DNA from: a virus
Length of the DNA stretch: 43,654 nt
IMG/VR virus record: IMGVR_UViG_3300022752_000133
Location: 1 to 43,654 of that record
Reading direction: 5' to 3' (one strand)
A program made the translations under genes and the position numbers. Shown here piece by piece: positions 14,850 through 22,770 of this stretch. The notes below the pieces were generated by a model. It searched no databases, was not told the DNA's origin, and worked only from the letters and a program-made list of their open reading frames with translations. Positions within the stretch are counted from its first letter, which is position 1. Each line of letters begins with the position of its first letter.

Positions 14850-15170
14850 TTAATTTCTATAGTGAGGTTTTTTATTCTTTAACATCATAAAACGTTGATC
14901 TGCTGTAGTTCCGCCCCACACTCCATATGCCTCTGGAACCTTTAACGCATGCTCAAGACATTTTTGTATCACTGGGCAGGTGCGACATATCGCTATTGCT
15001 CTTTGTTCCTTTTTTCTTTTTGTCTGAGCTCTTTCACCGTGCTCTAAAAAGAACATCTCTGTGTCTTTATCTTTGCACGCACCTTGATATTGCCACTCCC
15101 AATAATCTGCAATTGGAGATATGGTAGTTAGCGCACTAGGTTGCCCAGTTGAGTAACTCACGAGCAACAT
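14850..15170 (-). CDS. WhiB-family iron-sulfur regulator (copy 2)
   Basis: A 106-residue protein with C32, C62, C65 (CRTC), C71 and GVWGGTT at 83-89, all in WhiB order, then a basic tail MLKNKKPHYRN. The insert between the first and second Cys is longer and more basic (RAQTKRKKEQRA) than in copy 1, so the two are divergent rather than recently duplicated. TATACT directly abuts the annotated ATG; transcription from it would favour the GTG three codons in as a leaderless start. Two WhiBs side by side suggest distinct timing or targets. Confidence 0.93.
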   Translation of the reverse strand: MLLVSYSTGQPSALTTISPIADYWEWQYQGACKDKDTEMFFLEHGERAQTKRKKEQRAIAICRTCPVIQKCLEHALKVPEAYGVWGGTTADQRFMMLKNKKPHYRN

Positions 15171-15197
15171 AGTATACTTTATGTAACAAAAAGTAAA

Positions 15198-15377
15198 CTA
15201 CCGTGACGTTGAGTAAAACCCTGTTCCCTTAAAGGTTATGGAAGGTGCAGAGTAGACTCTCTTCAACGGGCGCTCGCAGTTTGGTTTTTCACAAACGTAA
15301 CTACCCTCTGGCTCAGTCATTCCTCTTTCAATAAGAACATTATGCCCGTCCTCACAGACATATTCATACGTTGCCAT
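15198..15377 (-). CDS. FmdB-like zinc-ribbon protein, 59 residues
   Basis: MATYEYVCEDGHNVLIERGM then VCEKPNCERPLKRVYSAPSI matches the FmdB/regulatory zinc-ribbon pattern: an N-terminal Y-x-Y-x-C-x3-H half-site (C8, H12) and a second CxxxxC half-site (C29, C34) followed by a basic RV-x-S-x-P. Family members are small and mostly of unknown role. It starts 4 nt after the stop of the ribonucleotide reductase, so it is probably cotranslated with it. Confidence 0.8.
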   Translation of the reverse strand: MATYEYVCEDGHNVLIERGMTEPEGSYVCEKPNCERPLKRVYSAPSITFKGTGFYSTSR

Positions 15378-15381
15378 GTTC

Positions 15382-17421
15382 TTATTTTTGATTCTCCACG
15401 ATCAACTTGATCTCACAGGCGTCCGTTGTGCAATATGCATCTCCAATAGCATCTGCGGCAAGACCTGCGTACACTCCAGAGAAGTCAATTGGAAACAGCT
15501 TTAACGTTGCTTCCTCATATTCCTTCTCAGTGATAGAGGTATATGGCATCTGCGGATACGTGTAGTTACCCATTGGTAAAAACGAGACAGTCTTCAATTG
15601 ACCGTCATACATGTGAAGAACAGTTCCAATATCCTTTGCCTCTTTATCTGAGTCAAATGACACAGTTACAGATACAGAGTTATCTGACCAATAACGCTGC
15701 GCGGTTGCAGCAATTGACATCTTTTCAAAGATCGAGACATTCTTCTCAGAGCGTGTCGCGCCAGACTTAATTGGAAAGAACACAACTGACGTTGTATCAG
15801 GAGACTCCGACGCTGGCTCCACTGTATAGTTTGCCATCTTAAATAATGGCAACATTGGATCCTCGTTTGCAAAGCGAATAGCGCGAAGGAAGTACTTTCC
15901 TCCTGGTGTCCAGTGTACTCCTGGGCTTTCACCTGCAAGAATAGAAACTGTTCCTGATGGCTTAACGGTTGTCATCTTAATTGACTCACGAATACCAAGC
16001 CACTCTGAATACGTATTGTCATACGCACGAACGACCTTGTAGCCTTCGTCCATCCACTCGCGTAGTTCAGGTAATCCCACACGGTCTGCAAAGTTAGCAA
16101 CACCTGACATCGAGGTTCCGATACGGCGGTTGCGTTGCATAATCGCGTTTGTTTCCTCCCAGTGTGTAGGAAGAAGAGTTACGGTCTTAGCATATAGATA
16201 TGCAAACTTAAGCGTGCGTCTGTAATCATCAAGATCCTCGTGACGATTGAGATACGTCTCAACGAGCGTGCAGCACTCGTATGATTCAAGCGACTGCTCT
16301 GCGCAGGGGTTATATCCTGCGACGCGCCAGTCCTTGTTATTTGCTGGATCAATTAAACGTCCATACTTACGCGATACATCAAGCCAAATAACTCCAGGCT
16401 CTCCGTTACGTGCAATACCCTCAACAATTGGAGAAAGATCTTGGCCAACACTTGTTTCAACTGAGTTATTGCTCATCCAACCCCAACCAGGTGACGCAGG
16501 GTCATATGAGTTACGCTCTGGATAGCGCTCGTTGTTTTTTAAGTTTAAGAAATTATCGTCATCAATGCGCCCAATAAGTAACTCAGCGCTCCGGCGAACG
16601 TTACCAGAAACAACGCAGACGCCAATAAGATTACCAATATCCGCAATGTCAACCCGCGTGAGCTTCTCACCTTTACGTCCTTTGAATGTTCGATGGATAT
16701 GTTTGTGTAATTTTTCTAACGGCTCTGACCCCGCCGCGGTGCCGCCGAATGTTTTGATTGGCGCGCCTGCTGGGCGGATCTCTTTGTAATCAAATATTGG
16801 AGCCTTCGTATCTGGTCTGAGGTAACTATTGATGAGGGCCGCGACTGATTCGACCCATCCTTCTCGTGTATCTGGGATGACATAGATATCTCCTTCCTCT
16901 GGCTCATAAATTGTAAAGTCCTTATCTGCTCCCTTATCATCAAATCCTACGCCAACTCCGAGCATTGATGCTTCCATCAAAAACGCAAAAGGTCTTGCTG
17001 GATTTTGCTTAGTCATCTCTGCGGTTGAAACAAACGCGCAGTTTTGTAATGCTGCTGAGTTGCGTTGAACGTTTACCAGCGGTGTTCCCATTACCCATAG
17101 ACCACGTCCTGGTGGTGTCCATTTTAAGTTAAATAGTCGATCAAATGCTTCCTTAGCGGATGCCTGAGCCTTTGCGTCATTCCATGGAAGACGTTGACTC
17201 TTGCAGTGATCTTTTTGGATTGAATACATGCCGTTGATAACGCGCTCGCAAACGTCTACCCATGTCTCTTTAGTCTTGTCTTCTTTTAGGCGAGAGTAAG
17301 TGCGTAAAAACGTAATTTCACCAACAGAGTTTCCAGCTGCATCTGTGTAGCCAAAAGGCGCCTTCTTTGTTTTATAACTAGAAACAAAGTCATCACTTAA
17401 CCTAAAAGAAAAAATACTCAC
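15382..17421 (-). CDS. nrdJ: Adenosylcobalamin-dependent (class II) ribonucleoside-triphosphate reductase
   Basis: A 679-residue monomeric class II reductase, close in layout to the Lactobacillus leichmannii enzyme (about 739). Key residues are visible: the NPCAEQ motif with the thiyl-radical Cys373 and Glu375, the redox pair Cys128 (QNCAF) and Cys384 (CCTLVE), the SGNVRRSAEL substrate loop, TVKPSGTVSILAG, and the C-terminal shuttle pair Cys664/Cys669 (CTTDACEIKL). It reduces ribonucleoside triphosphates to deoxynucleotides using coenzyme B12, without a separate radical subunit or oxygen, and would supply phage DNA synthesis. The start is GTG with a GGGGG ribosome site; a TATAAT hexamer lies about 48 nt upstream. 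The host must make or import cobalamin for it to work. Thioredoxin at 18983 could be its reductant. Confidence 0.95.
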   Translation of the reverse strand: MSIFSFRLSDDFVSSYKTKKAPFGYTDAAGNSVGEITFLRTYSRLKEDKTKETWVDVCERVINGMYSIQKDHCKSQRLPWNDAKAQASAKEAFDRLFNLKWTPPGRGLWVMGTPLVNVQRNSAALQNCAFVSTAEMTKQNPARPFAFLMEASMLGVGVGFDDKGADKDFTIYEPEEGDIYVIPDTREGWVESVAALINSYLRPDTKAPIFDYKEIRPAGAPIKTFGGTAAGSEPLEKLHKHIHRTFKGRKGEKLTRVDIADIGNLIGVCVVSGNVRRSAELLIGRIDDDNFLNLKNNERYPERNSYDPASPGWGWMSNNSVETSVGQDLSPIVEGIARNGEPGVIWLDVSRKYGRLIDPANNKDWRVAGYNPCAEQSLESYECCTLVETYLNRHEDLDDYRRTLKFAYLYAKTVTLLPTHWEETNAIMQRNRRIGTSMSGVANFADRVGLPELREWMDEGYKVVRAYDNTYSEWLGIRESIKMTTVKPSGTVSILAGESPGVHWTPGGKYFLRAIRFANEDPMLPLFKMANYTVEPASESPDTTSVVFFPIKSGATRSEKNVSIFEKMSIAATAQRYWSDNSVSVTVSFDSDKEAKDIGTVLHMYDGQLKTVSFLPMGNYTYPQMPYTSITEKEYEEATLKLFPIDFSGVYAGLAADAIGDAYCTTDACEIKLIVENQK

Positions 17422-17495
17422 GAACGCCCCCGCTACTTTATAATTGTTTACTACTTAAGAGAATGCAAATTATACTGATATTTTAGCTCAACGTG

Positions 17496-17735
17496 TTACT
17501 CTGAGTCTGAGCCAAAAAGTGAAGTAAATAACTCTTTACAGGTAGGACATACGGGATATTTATTTGGATCCCGTGACGGAACCCACACCTTTCCGCATAA
17601 GGCCTTAACAGGTGTACCTTCAATAAGTGCTCTAGTCATTTCGACCTTGTCCACATAGTGAGCAAATCGGTCGTGATCTCCAGATCCGCTACGCGTTTCT
17701 GCTTTAGAATCAACCTCTATTATCGCGTCACTCAT
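17496..17735 (-). CDS. DUF3039-family actinobacterial protein
   Basis: A 79-residue protein from the internal ATG (MSDAIIEVDSKAETRSGSGD); a GTG 12 codons upstream is the alternative. It has the DUF3039 signature HYVDKVEMTRALIEGTPVKA then LCGKVWVPSRDPNKYPVCPTC, with three conserved Cys that may bind zinc. The family is widespread in actinobacteria and of unknown function, and supports the host assignment. It is divergent from speD. No ribosome site is visible. Confidence 0.85.
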   Translation of the reverse strand: MSDAIIEVDSKAETRSGSGDHDRFAHYVDKVEMTRALIEGTPVKALCGKVWVPSRDPNKYPVCPTCKELFTSLFGSDSE

Positions 17736-17789
17736 GGCACTAATTATACTCAATTCCTTATATATTGTCACCCTACTTTAGGAGAGGCT

Positions 17790-18170
17790 ATGGCACTACA
17801 TAATCACATTCTTATCAACGGTCGTGTTCACAACCCACCCAAGGACATTGACCAAACTATCCAATGGCTACGCGATCTCGTTGATGCCATTGACATGAAA
17901 ATTGTCCAAGGTCCTTTTGCGTCATACGTTGACAAGGAAGGAAACCGTGGTATCACAGCTGCGGTGATGATTGAGACCAGCCACATCGCCTTTCACGTGT
18001 GGGACGAGGAAACACCTGCGCTTCTACAGTTTGACCTTTACACATGCTCAACGCTACCTGTGCCAACCGTGTTAAGAATGATTGACGAGTACATGGAGTT
18101 TGAGTCATACAAGTATGTCGTCTACGAGAGGGCAAACGACTTCAACGTAGTCGAGACTGGCAAGTTCTAG
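17790..18170 (+). CDS. speD: S-adenosylmethionine decarboxylase-like proenzyme (SpeD)
   Basis: A 126-residue protein of the short prokaryotic SpeD class. The self-cleavage site is IETSHIAFHVW with Ser64-His65, followed by FDLYTCS with the conserved Cys86. In family members Ser becomes the pyruvoyl cofactor, and the enzyme forms decarboxylated SAM for spermidine synthesis. The residue before the cleavage Ser is Thr rather than the usual Glu, which lies one place further back. TAGGAGAGGCT gives a strong ribosome site. The downstream glycosyltransferase overlaps by one base. No partner spermidine synthase is visible, so decarboxylated SAM might go to the host pathway or to another use. Confidence 0.85.
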   Translation: MALHNHILINGRVHNPPKDIDQTIQWLRDLVDAIDMKIVQGPFASYVDKEGNRGITAAVMIETSHIAFHVWDEETPALLQFDLYTCSTLPVPTVLRMIDEYMEFESYKYVVYERANDFNVVETGKF

Positions 18171-19003
18171 TGTCCTACGCTACTCTTACGTCAGACGAGC
18201 TTTCCTTTCTCAAAGGCAAGCGTGTCATGATTGCAACACCTTGCTACGGTGGTCAAATCTCCGTCTACTACTTTAAGAGCTACCTCGATCTCATTGCACG
18301 CCTCAATACCTGCGGTGTCGATTACGTACTTTCCGCTATATCAAATGAAAGTCTTATCACGCGCGCGCGTAACACCATCGCGTCTAACTTTCTTACCTAT
18401 AAGGACGATAAGGGTAAACTTGACTACCTATTATTTATTGACGCGGATATACAGTTTCACCCAGACGCAGTTCTTAAGCTTCTTCTTCACGACAAGGACA
18501 TCGTTACTGGCGCTTATCCAATGAAGGTCATTGACTTTACCAACATTGAAAATCAAGCTCTACCAGCTCAAGAACTTGCGGTGCAGGTTACGAGCTACGC
18601 CATCAACTTAAAGTTTGACTCCGAGGAACAACGTGAAAACGGGCAACTCCGTCTCAAGGACGGTCTTCTCGAACTTGTTGATGGAGCCACCGGGTTTATG
18701 CTTATTAAGCGTCACGTTTTAGAGACGATGCGTGATGCAATGCCTCAACTTGCATATACAAATGACGCGGTGACAGTTAACCTTGATGGTACGAGCGAGA
18801 TTAAAAAGATCAATCACTACGCGTTTTTTGACACCATGATTGATCCAAAGGACAATCGCTATCTCTCAGAGGACTACGCATTTTGCCGTCGCTGGCAACA
18901 ACTTGATCCTGGAAATAAGGTTTGGCTTGATCCGTTTATTAAACTCAACCACGTTGGAAATCACATCTTCCAGGGAAGACCTTTAATTAAGGGTGAGGAC
19001 TGA
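18170..19003 (+). CDS. GT-A-fold glycosyltransferase-like protein (second copy)
   Basis: A 277-residue protein with GTG start overlapping the SpeD stop by one base. It has the strand VMIATPCYGGQISVYYFKSY, then SLITRARNTIASNF, the DxD site LLFIDADIQFHPD (D91, D93), DIVTGAYPMK, GATGFMLIKRHV, and the acidic motif SEDYAFCRRWQQLDPGNK followed by WLDPFIKLNHVGNHIF. This is the same order as the 1208-1900 gene, so both are members of one phage family. It most likely transfers a sugar from a nucleotide donor. The acceptor is unknown. The 3' end overlaps the convergent thioredoxin gene by 21 bp. Confidence 0.8.
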   Translation: MSYATLTSDELSFLKGKRVMIATPCYGGQISVYYFKSYLDLIARLNTCGVDYVLSAISNESLITRARNTIASNFLTYKDDKGKLDYLLFIDADIQFHPDAVLKLLLHDKDIVTGAYPMKVIDFTNIENQALPAQELAVQVTSYAINLKFDSEEQRENGQLRLKDGLLELVDGATGFMLIKRHVLETMRDAMPQLAYTNDAVTVNLDGTSEIKKINHYAFFDTMIDPKDNRYLSEDYAFCRRWQQLDPGNKVWLDPFIKLNHVGNHIFQGRPLIKGED

Positions 19004-19303
19004 CTCTAACTCTTTGAGCAGCGCTGGCTTATTACGTGCGCCTACGATACGTAAAACTTCCTCGCGGTTATTATAGATAACCAAGGTTGGAATTGACGTA
19101 ATGCGATGACGATGAATAAGACTTGTTTCCTCGTCTGCGTTGATCTTTACGAACTTTACATTCTTTAACTCAAAGCTTAGATCCTCAAGCACCTTGCCCA
19201 CCATGCGGCACGGCGCACACCAATCTGCCCAAAAGTCCACAACAACTGGAGTCTTTGACTCCACGACTTCCTCTACAAAATTACCTGCGGTGACAGTAAT
19301 CAC
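18983..19303 (-). CDS. trxA: Thioredoxin
   Basis: A 106-residue thioredoxin-fold protein with the active site WADWCAPCRM (Cys29, Cys32). The dipeptide between the cysteines is Ala-Pro instead of the usual Gly-Pro. FVKINADEE and the cis-proline loop SIPTLVIY are typical, so the fold is complete. It may reduce the phage ribonucleotide reductase encoded nearby. The start is GTG, 2 nt after the stop of the upstream adhesin gene, indicating translational coupling with the 19306 gene. Confidence 0.95.
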   Translation of the reverse strand: MITVTAGNFVEEVVESKTPVVVDFWADWCAPCRMVGKVLEDLSFELKNVKFVKINADEETSLIHRHRITSIPTLVIYNNREEVLRIVGARNKPALLKELESVLTLN

Positions 19304-19305
19304 TT

Positions 19306-20514
19306 TTAATATTCATAAATACGAATTTGTCCACCTAGTCCAGCGCCACCAGGTGCACCGCTTCCAGCAATTGGAATACCATAAACATCACGGTACCCTC
19401 CACCGCCGCCTCCACCGCCTCCTCCACGTGAATTTGCATTACTTCCAGAATTTGGTTCAGCAGTTGGTCCGTTTGGCGTATTTTTTACACCACCATTTCC
19501 ACCAGATACTCCAAATGACCCTCCACTTCCACCAGCTCCTGCGCTAACAGATGCGCTAACTGAATATGCTCCGCCACCACCGCCACCGCCACCTGATGGC
19601 ATTTGGTAATTAACAGAGTTAACTCCACCTCCACCACCAGTTAAGTTCATAACTAATGCTCCAGCAGCACCTGCCGAGGCTCCGCCAGAAGTACCAGTAC
19701 CTGGGTTATTTTTTGGTGTAGCACCATTTCCACCAGACCCGCCTGTTCCTGCCTGGTTACCAACAACATTTTCTGTAAAGTTTCCACTCGTTCCAGGTGA
19801 TCCTACAGCATTGATGCTTGACGCACTTCCACCACCTCCGCCACCGCCACCATTAACTGTAATAATATTACCAAAGGATGTTACACCACCACTATTTCCA
19901 TTTCCTCCGCTGGCTCCATTACTATTTCCTCCAGGACCAGCATTTCCACCATTACCACCAGACCCAACTGTAACAACATAATTTTGTCCAGCACTTACGT
20001 TATAGCTATCTAATAACCATGCATATGTTCCAGCACCACCGCCTCCGCCTCCGCCAGAAGTATCATTGATACCTAATGAACCGCCGCCTCCGCCGCCGCC
20101 GCCGCCTGCTCCTTGCACTACTAATGCTATTTTTGTTTTACCTGATGGTACTGTGTACGTCGTAGATGAATTATATGTTTGCGCAAGAACCCACTGTTTC
20201 GGGCTAGGGGTTATTGAGTTAGAAGCCGATGAGGCAGATGACGTTCCAGCAGAGCTTACTGCAGCTATAGTAAATGTATAAGCGGTTCCATATGCAAATG
20301 AGCCAGTGACAGATACAGGAGAAGAAGTACCTGTTGTGCTAAGTGCTATTGATGGACTAGATGTAACCGTGTAAGAAGTAATAGGTAATTTAGAAAAAGG
20401 CGCTGTAAAGGATAAAGATACTGTAGTTGCATTAGTTACTGTTGCAGTTCCTACCGTTGGAGCTGAAGGCACGACACCTTTTCCACCAGAAGAAGCATTC
20501 CCAAGTATAGGCAT
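19306..20514 (-). CDS. FN3 plus polyglycine adhesin (paralogue 4)
   Basis: A 402-residue paralogue from MPILGNASSGGKGVVPSAPT; an in-frame ATG 18 nt upstream has no support, while GGAAGGGAAG precedes this start. FN3 domain about residues 17-105, linker WVLAQTYNSSTTYTVPSGKT, then the longest glycine-rich tip of the family, with runs up to 9-10 Gly, TSFGNIITVNGGGGG, and the end GQIRIYEY. It is in an operon with the 52-residue gene and paralogue 5 upstream, and with thioredoxin downstream, an odd mix for tail genes. Confidence 0.8.
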   Translation of the reverse strand: MPILGNASSGGKGVVPSAPTVGTATVTNATTVSLSFTAPFSKLPITSYTVTSSPSIALSTTGTSSPVSVTGSFAYGTAYTFTIAAVSSAGTSSASSASNSITPSPKQWVLAQTYNSSTTYTVPSGKTKIALVVQGAGGGGGGGGGSLGINDTSGGGGGGGAGTYAWLLDSYNVSAGQNYVVTVGSGGNGGNAGPGGNSNGASGGNGNSGGVTSFGNIITVNGGGGGGGGSASSINAVGSPGTSGNFTENVVGNQAGTGGSGGNGATPKNNPGTGTSGGASAGAAGALVMNLTGGGGGVNSVNYQMPSGGGGGGGGAYSVSASVSAGAGGSGGSFGVSGGNGGVKNTPNGPTAEPNSGSNANSRGGGGGGGGGGYRDVYGIPIAGSGAPGGAGLGGQIRIYEY

Positions 20515-20515
20515 C

Positions 20516-20674
20516 TTACTTCCCTTCCACAATCTTCATGATAAGCATATAAGCTCCAAGTGCATTCATAAACCCAGGTTTATCAAGTAGCGGCTTGATC
20601 TCTTTCTCAATCTCAAGTGCAAGCTCTTCTCTGTCTACCATACTTGCGGTGATAGTTTCATATTTATTTGACAT
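20516..20674 (-). CDS. Small hypothetical protein between two adhesins, 52 residues
   Basis: The frame begins MSNKYETITASMVDREELAL and continues with EIEKEIKPLLDKPGFMNALG to MLIMKIVEGK. Its ATG lies 11 nt inside the end of paralogue 5 (overlapping frames), and its stop is one base before the start of paralogue 4. The helical, charged content and exact fit between two genes support it. Such placement recalls phage adhesin-specific chaperones or assembly factors such as T4 gp57A or gp38-type helpers, but no homology is recognised. Confidence 0.65.
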   Translation of the reverse strand: MSNKYETITASMVDREELALEIEKEIKPLLDKPGFMNALGAYMLIMKIVEGK

Positions 20675-21530
20675 AGACAACTACTTTTCCTGTTGCTCCG
20701 TTTCCACCAGGTCCTTGGCTTGCTCCTTGGCCTTCTGCTCCAGTTGCAAGCGCTCCACCGCCACCACCACCGCCACCAGTGTTTGCAGTTCCAGAGCCAC
20801 CAGCTCCACCGTTTCCTCCAGTATTTAGTTGACCAGTTCCTCCTTGGCCACCAGATCCACCACCAAGTGTACCACCAGCTCCGCCACCGGCTCCACTTCT
20901 AATTTCGTACGGTCCTCCTCCGTTGTTAGTATAACCGTCGCCACTTCCAAAGCGAGGAGAAGCTGGAGCCCCGCTGCCTCCTCCGCCGCCGCCTGCTGTT
21001 GCAGAACTTACAAATCCAGCAGAGTTAAAGTTTAATGTATCTCCATTTCCACCAGCACCTCCAGGGTTAGGATTATTTCCTCCTGGATTATTTCCTCTAT
21101 TTCCGCCAGCTCCTCCGCTGCCACTTACTGCACCGCCAACGTTAGATGATCCATTTCCACCACTTCCTGGAGGACCACCGTTAGATGAGCCGCCATTTCC
21201 ACCATTAGCAAATAATAGACTTCCAAAAGAAGTTTGCCCTCCTGCATTCGCGCTGCTTGCAGTATTTCCACTTGAACCTATTGTTACAGAATAATTAGCA
21301 CCTGGAGTAACATCATAATCAATGAAAGAAGCAATACCTCCACCGCCTCCACCAGTTCCTCCGTTTACAGGTCCTTGCCCACTACCACCACCGCCGCCAC
21401 CAACTGCGTACACAGCGAGTTTAGTTTTTCCAGCAGGTACAGTATAAGTGCCACTTGCATTAAATGTCTGGCTTAATTCATAAACCTGCTCAACGTATCC
21501 AGAGGATACGGTTCCTAAAATACGTGCCAT
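20664..21530 (-). CDS. Polyglycine adhesin without FN3 (paralogue 5)
   Basis: A 288-residue protein from MARILGTVSSGYVEQVYELS. No FN3; the leader goes straight to QTFNASGTYTVPAGKTKLAV and a glycine-rich tip with shorter Gly runs, SFGSLLFANGGNGG, and the end GKVVVYVK. The start is the ATG at 21530; a TTG three codons upstream is possible. GATACAAT lies 9 nt before the ATG and there is no ribosome site. Its first 84 bases are about 90% identical to those of paralogue 7 (24972 gene), including a 35-nt exact match. Confidence 0.8.
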   Translation of the reverse strand: MARILGTVSSGYVEQVYELSQTFNASGTYTVPAGKTKLAVYAVGGGGGGSGQGPVNGGTGGGGGGIASFIDYDVTPGANYSVTIGSSGNTASSANAGGQTSFGSLLFANGGNGGSSNGGPPGSGGNGSSNVGGAVSGSGGAGGNRGNNPGGNNPNPGGAGGNGDTLNFNSAGFVSSATAGGGGGGSGAPASPRFGSGDGYTNNGGGPYEIRSGAGGGAGGTLGGGSGGQGGTGQLNTGGNGGAGGSGTANTGGGGGGGGALATGAEGQGASQGPGGNGATGKVVVYVK

Positions 21531-21539
21531 AGTAGGCAA

Positions 21540-21547
21540 ATTGTATC
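21540..21547 (-). promoter_or_regulatory. GATACAAT box before paralogue 5
   Basis: On the minus strand GATACAAT ends 9 nt before the ATG at 21530, the same spacing as TATAGAAT before paralogue 3. Confidence 0.4.
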
Positions 21548-21620
21548 TTACCTACCCGTGTTTTACTTTAGTCCTCCAGCCCTATACTATTATGCCACAA
21601 TGACGAAAGGAAGAACAACA

Positions 21621-22712
21621 ATGTCCCGTAACTCTAAGGCGCTCGTAACCATACTGGCGCTCGCACTTTCAAGCCCCGCTCCAGCTCAGGCGTGGTGGTC
21701 AATAGGTCTTCACTCACGCGAAAGGCTTGTGATTGATGGCGAGCTACACCTAAACGCAAACTCGTATTTCAACGTCTCCGTAGACGAGCTTACTAAATCT
21801 CTTGAGATTGGTAAAAAGGTCGCGGTGATTAACTCCGGCGGTGTAATTGACAAGATCATAACTGTCACCGAGACTACAGATCTTTCAACTGTCTTTGCTA
21901 CTGCTCAACTCCCAGACTCTGGCGGAGTCAAGTACACCGACGAGAACGGCGTAGTTCGTCTTGACGCAATTAACCAAGGCGACATCGTCACGGTTGAAAC
22001 TAGCGAAGGCACAAAGACAATCAACGACAAGCTCGATCTCACAAATCAACCTGTTGTTTCAAATCCTAACCCTGAGCCTACAGGTACTCCCGTAGCGGAT
22101 GCAAATGCGTCAACAATAACTGCGCTTACAGTTTCAAGCAACAACTCGACGTCCATCACCGTCACGCCTCCTGCGGCAACGGATAATACAAGCGTGTCTG
22201 TTACGGTCGTGACAGATGGCCGCTCTCATACATCTGTAGGAACTGATAACGCAGGTACTCCCGTAACCATAACGGACGTTCCTGCTAACTCAAACGTAAC
22301 GGTTCAAACTACGATTACCGATAACACAACAGGTCAGTCAACGACTGTTCAAAATCCAGTTGTTACCACACCTGCGGTGACAGTTCCAACTCCAACGCCT
22401 GCTCGCGATGAGGCAGTTGATAAGGCAACTATTTCCCAGCCTGCGGTTACGTCTCAAGGAGAAGGATCAAACGGACACCGCTCTGCAAACATACAGGTTC
22501 CAGAGATTCCAAACTTTGATTCCTCAAAGACAAGCGTTCAACTTGTTATTGTTGACAAGACAGGCGCAACTACCGCGATGGGTCTTGGCGGAGAGGGCGG
22601 AGTCATTACAGTTGACTGGCTATCTCCAACTGAGTCCTATACAATTAAGGTTGTGATTCGCGACCTTGGGACAGGGAGCGAAACCTCTATAGCAGGTACG
22701 CGTCTGCCATAG
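21621..22712 (+). CDS. Exported Ig-like Thr/Val-rich protein
   Basis: A 363-residue protein from MSRNSKALVTILALALSSPA with signal cleavage near PAQA-WWS. AAGGAAG lies 8 nt before this ATG, which decides it over the ATG at 21600. The mature part has a strand-rich N-terminal domain (HSRERLVIDGELHLNANSYF), then Thr/Val/Asn-rich segments resembling FN3 or Ig-like repeats (SSNNSTSITVTPPAATDNTS), a Pro/Thr linker TPTPAR and a C-terminal beta domain. A strong terminator follows. It is the third exported beta-rich protein in the window. Cell-surface location in the infected cell is inferred. Confidence 0.75.
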   Translation: MSRNSKALVTILALALSSPAPAQAWWSIGLHSRERLVIDGELHLNANSYFNVSVDELTKSLEIGKKVAVINSGGVIDKIITVTETTDLSTVFATAQLPDSGGVKYTDENGVVRLDAINQGDIVTVETSEGTKTINDKLDLTNQPVVSNPNPEPTGTPVADANASTITALTVSSNNSTSITVTPPAATDNTSVSVTVVTDGRSHTSVGTDNAGTPVTITDVPANSNVTVQTTITDNTTGQSTTVQNPVVTTPAVTVPTPTPARDEAVDKATISQPAVTSQGEGSNGHRSANIQVPEIPNFDSSKTSVQLVIVDKTGATTAMGLGGEGGVITVDWLSPTESYTIKVVIRDLGTGSETSIAGTRLP

Positions 22713-22725
22713 AGACACAAAAAAG

Positions 22726-22766
22726 AAAGACCGCGCTGCCTTTCGCGCGGTCTTTTTCTTTTATTT
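22726..22766. terminator. Strong bidirectional terminator between convergent genes
   Basis: AAAGACCGCGC (22726-22736) pairs with GCGCGGTCTTT (22745-22755), an 11-bp perfect stem with an 8-nt loop, followed by TTCTTTTATTT. On the other strand A-rich bases also give a U tract. It separates the 21621 gene from convergent paralogue 6. Confidence 0.92.
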
Positions 22767-22770
22767 AAGT

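Noticed and set aside
17658-17789. Upstream extension of the SpeD frame to 17658
   Set aside because: The extension runs through the divergent promoter region and the 5' end of the DUF3039 gene; the ATG at 17790 has a strong ribosome site and gives the normal SpeD N-terminus.
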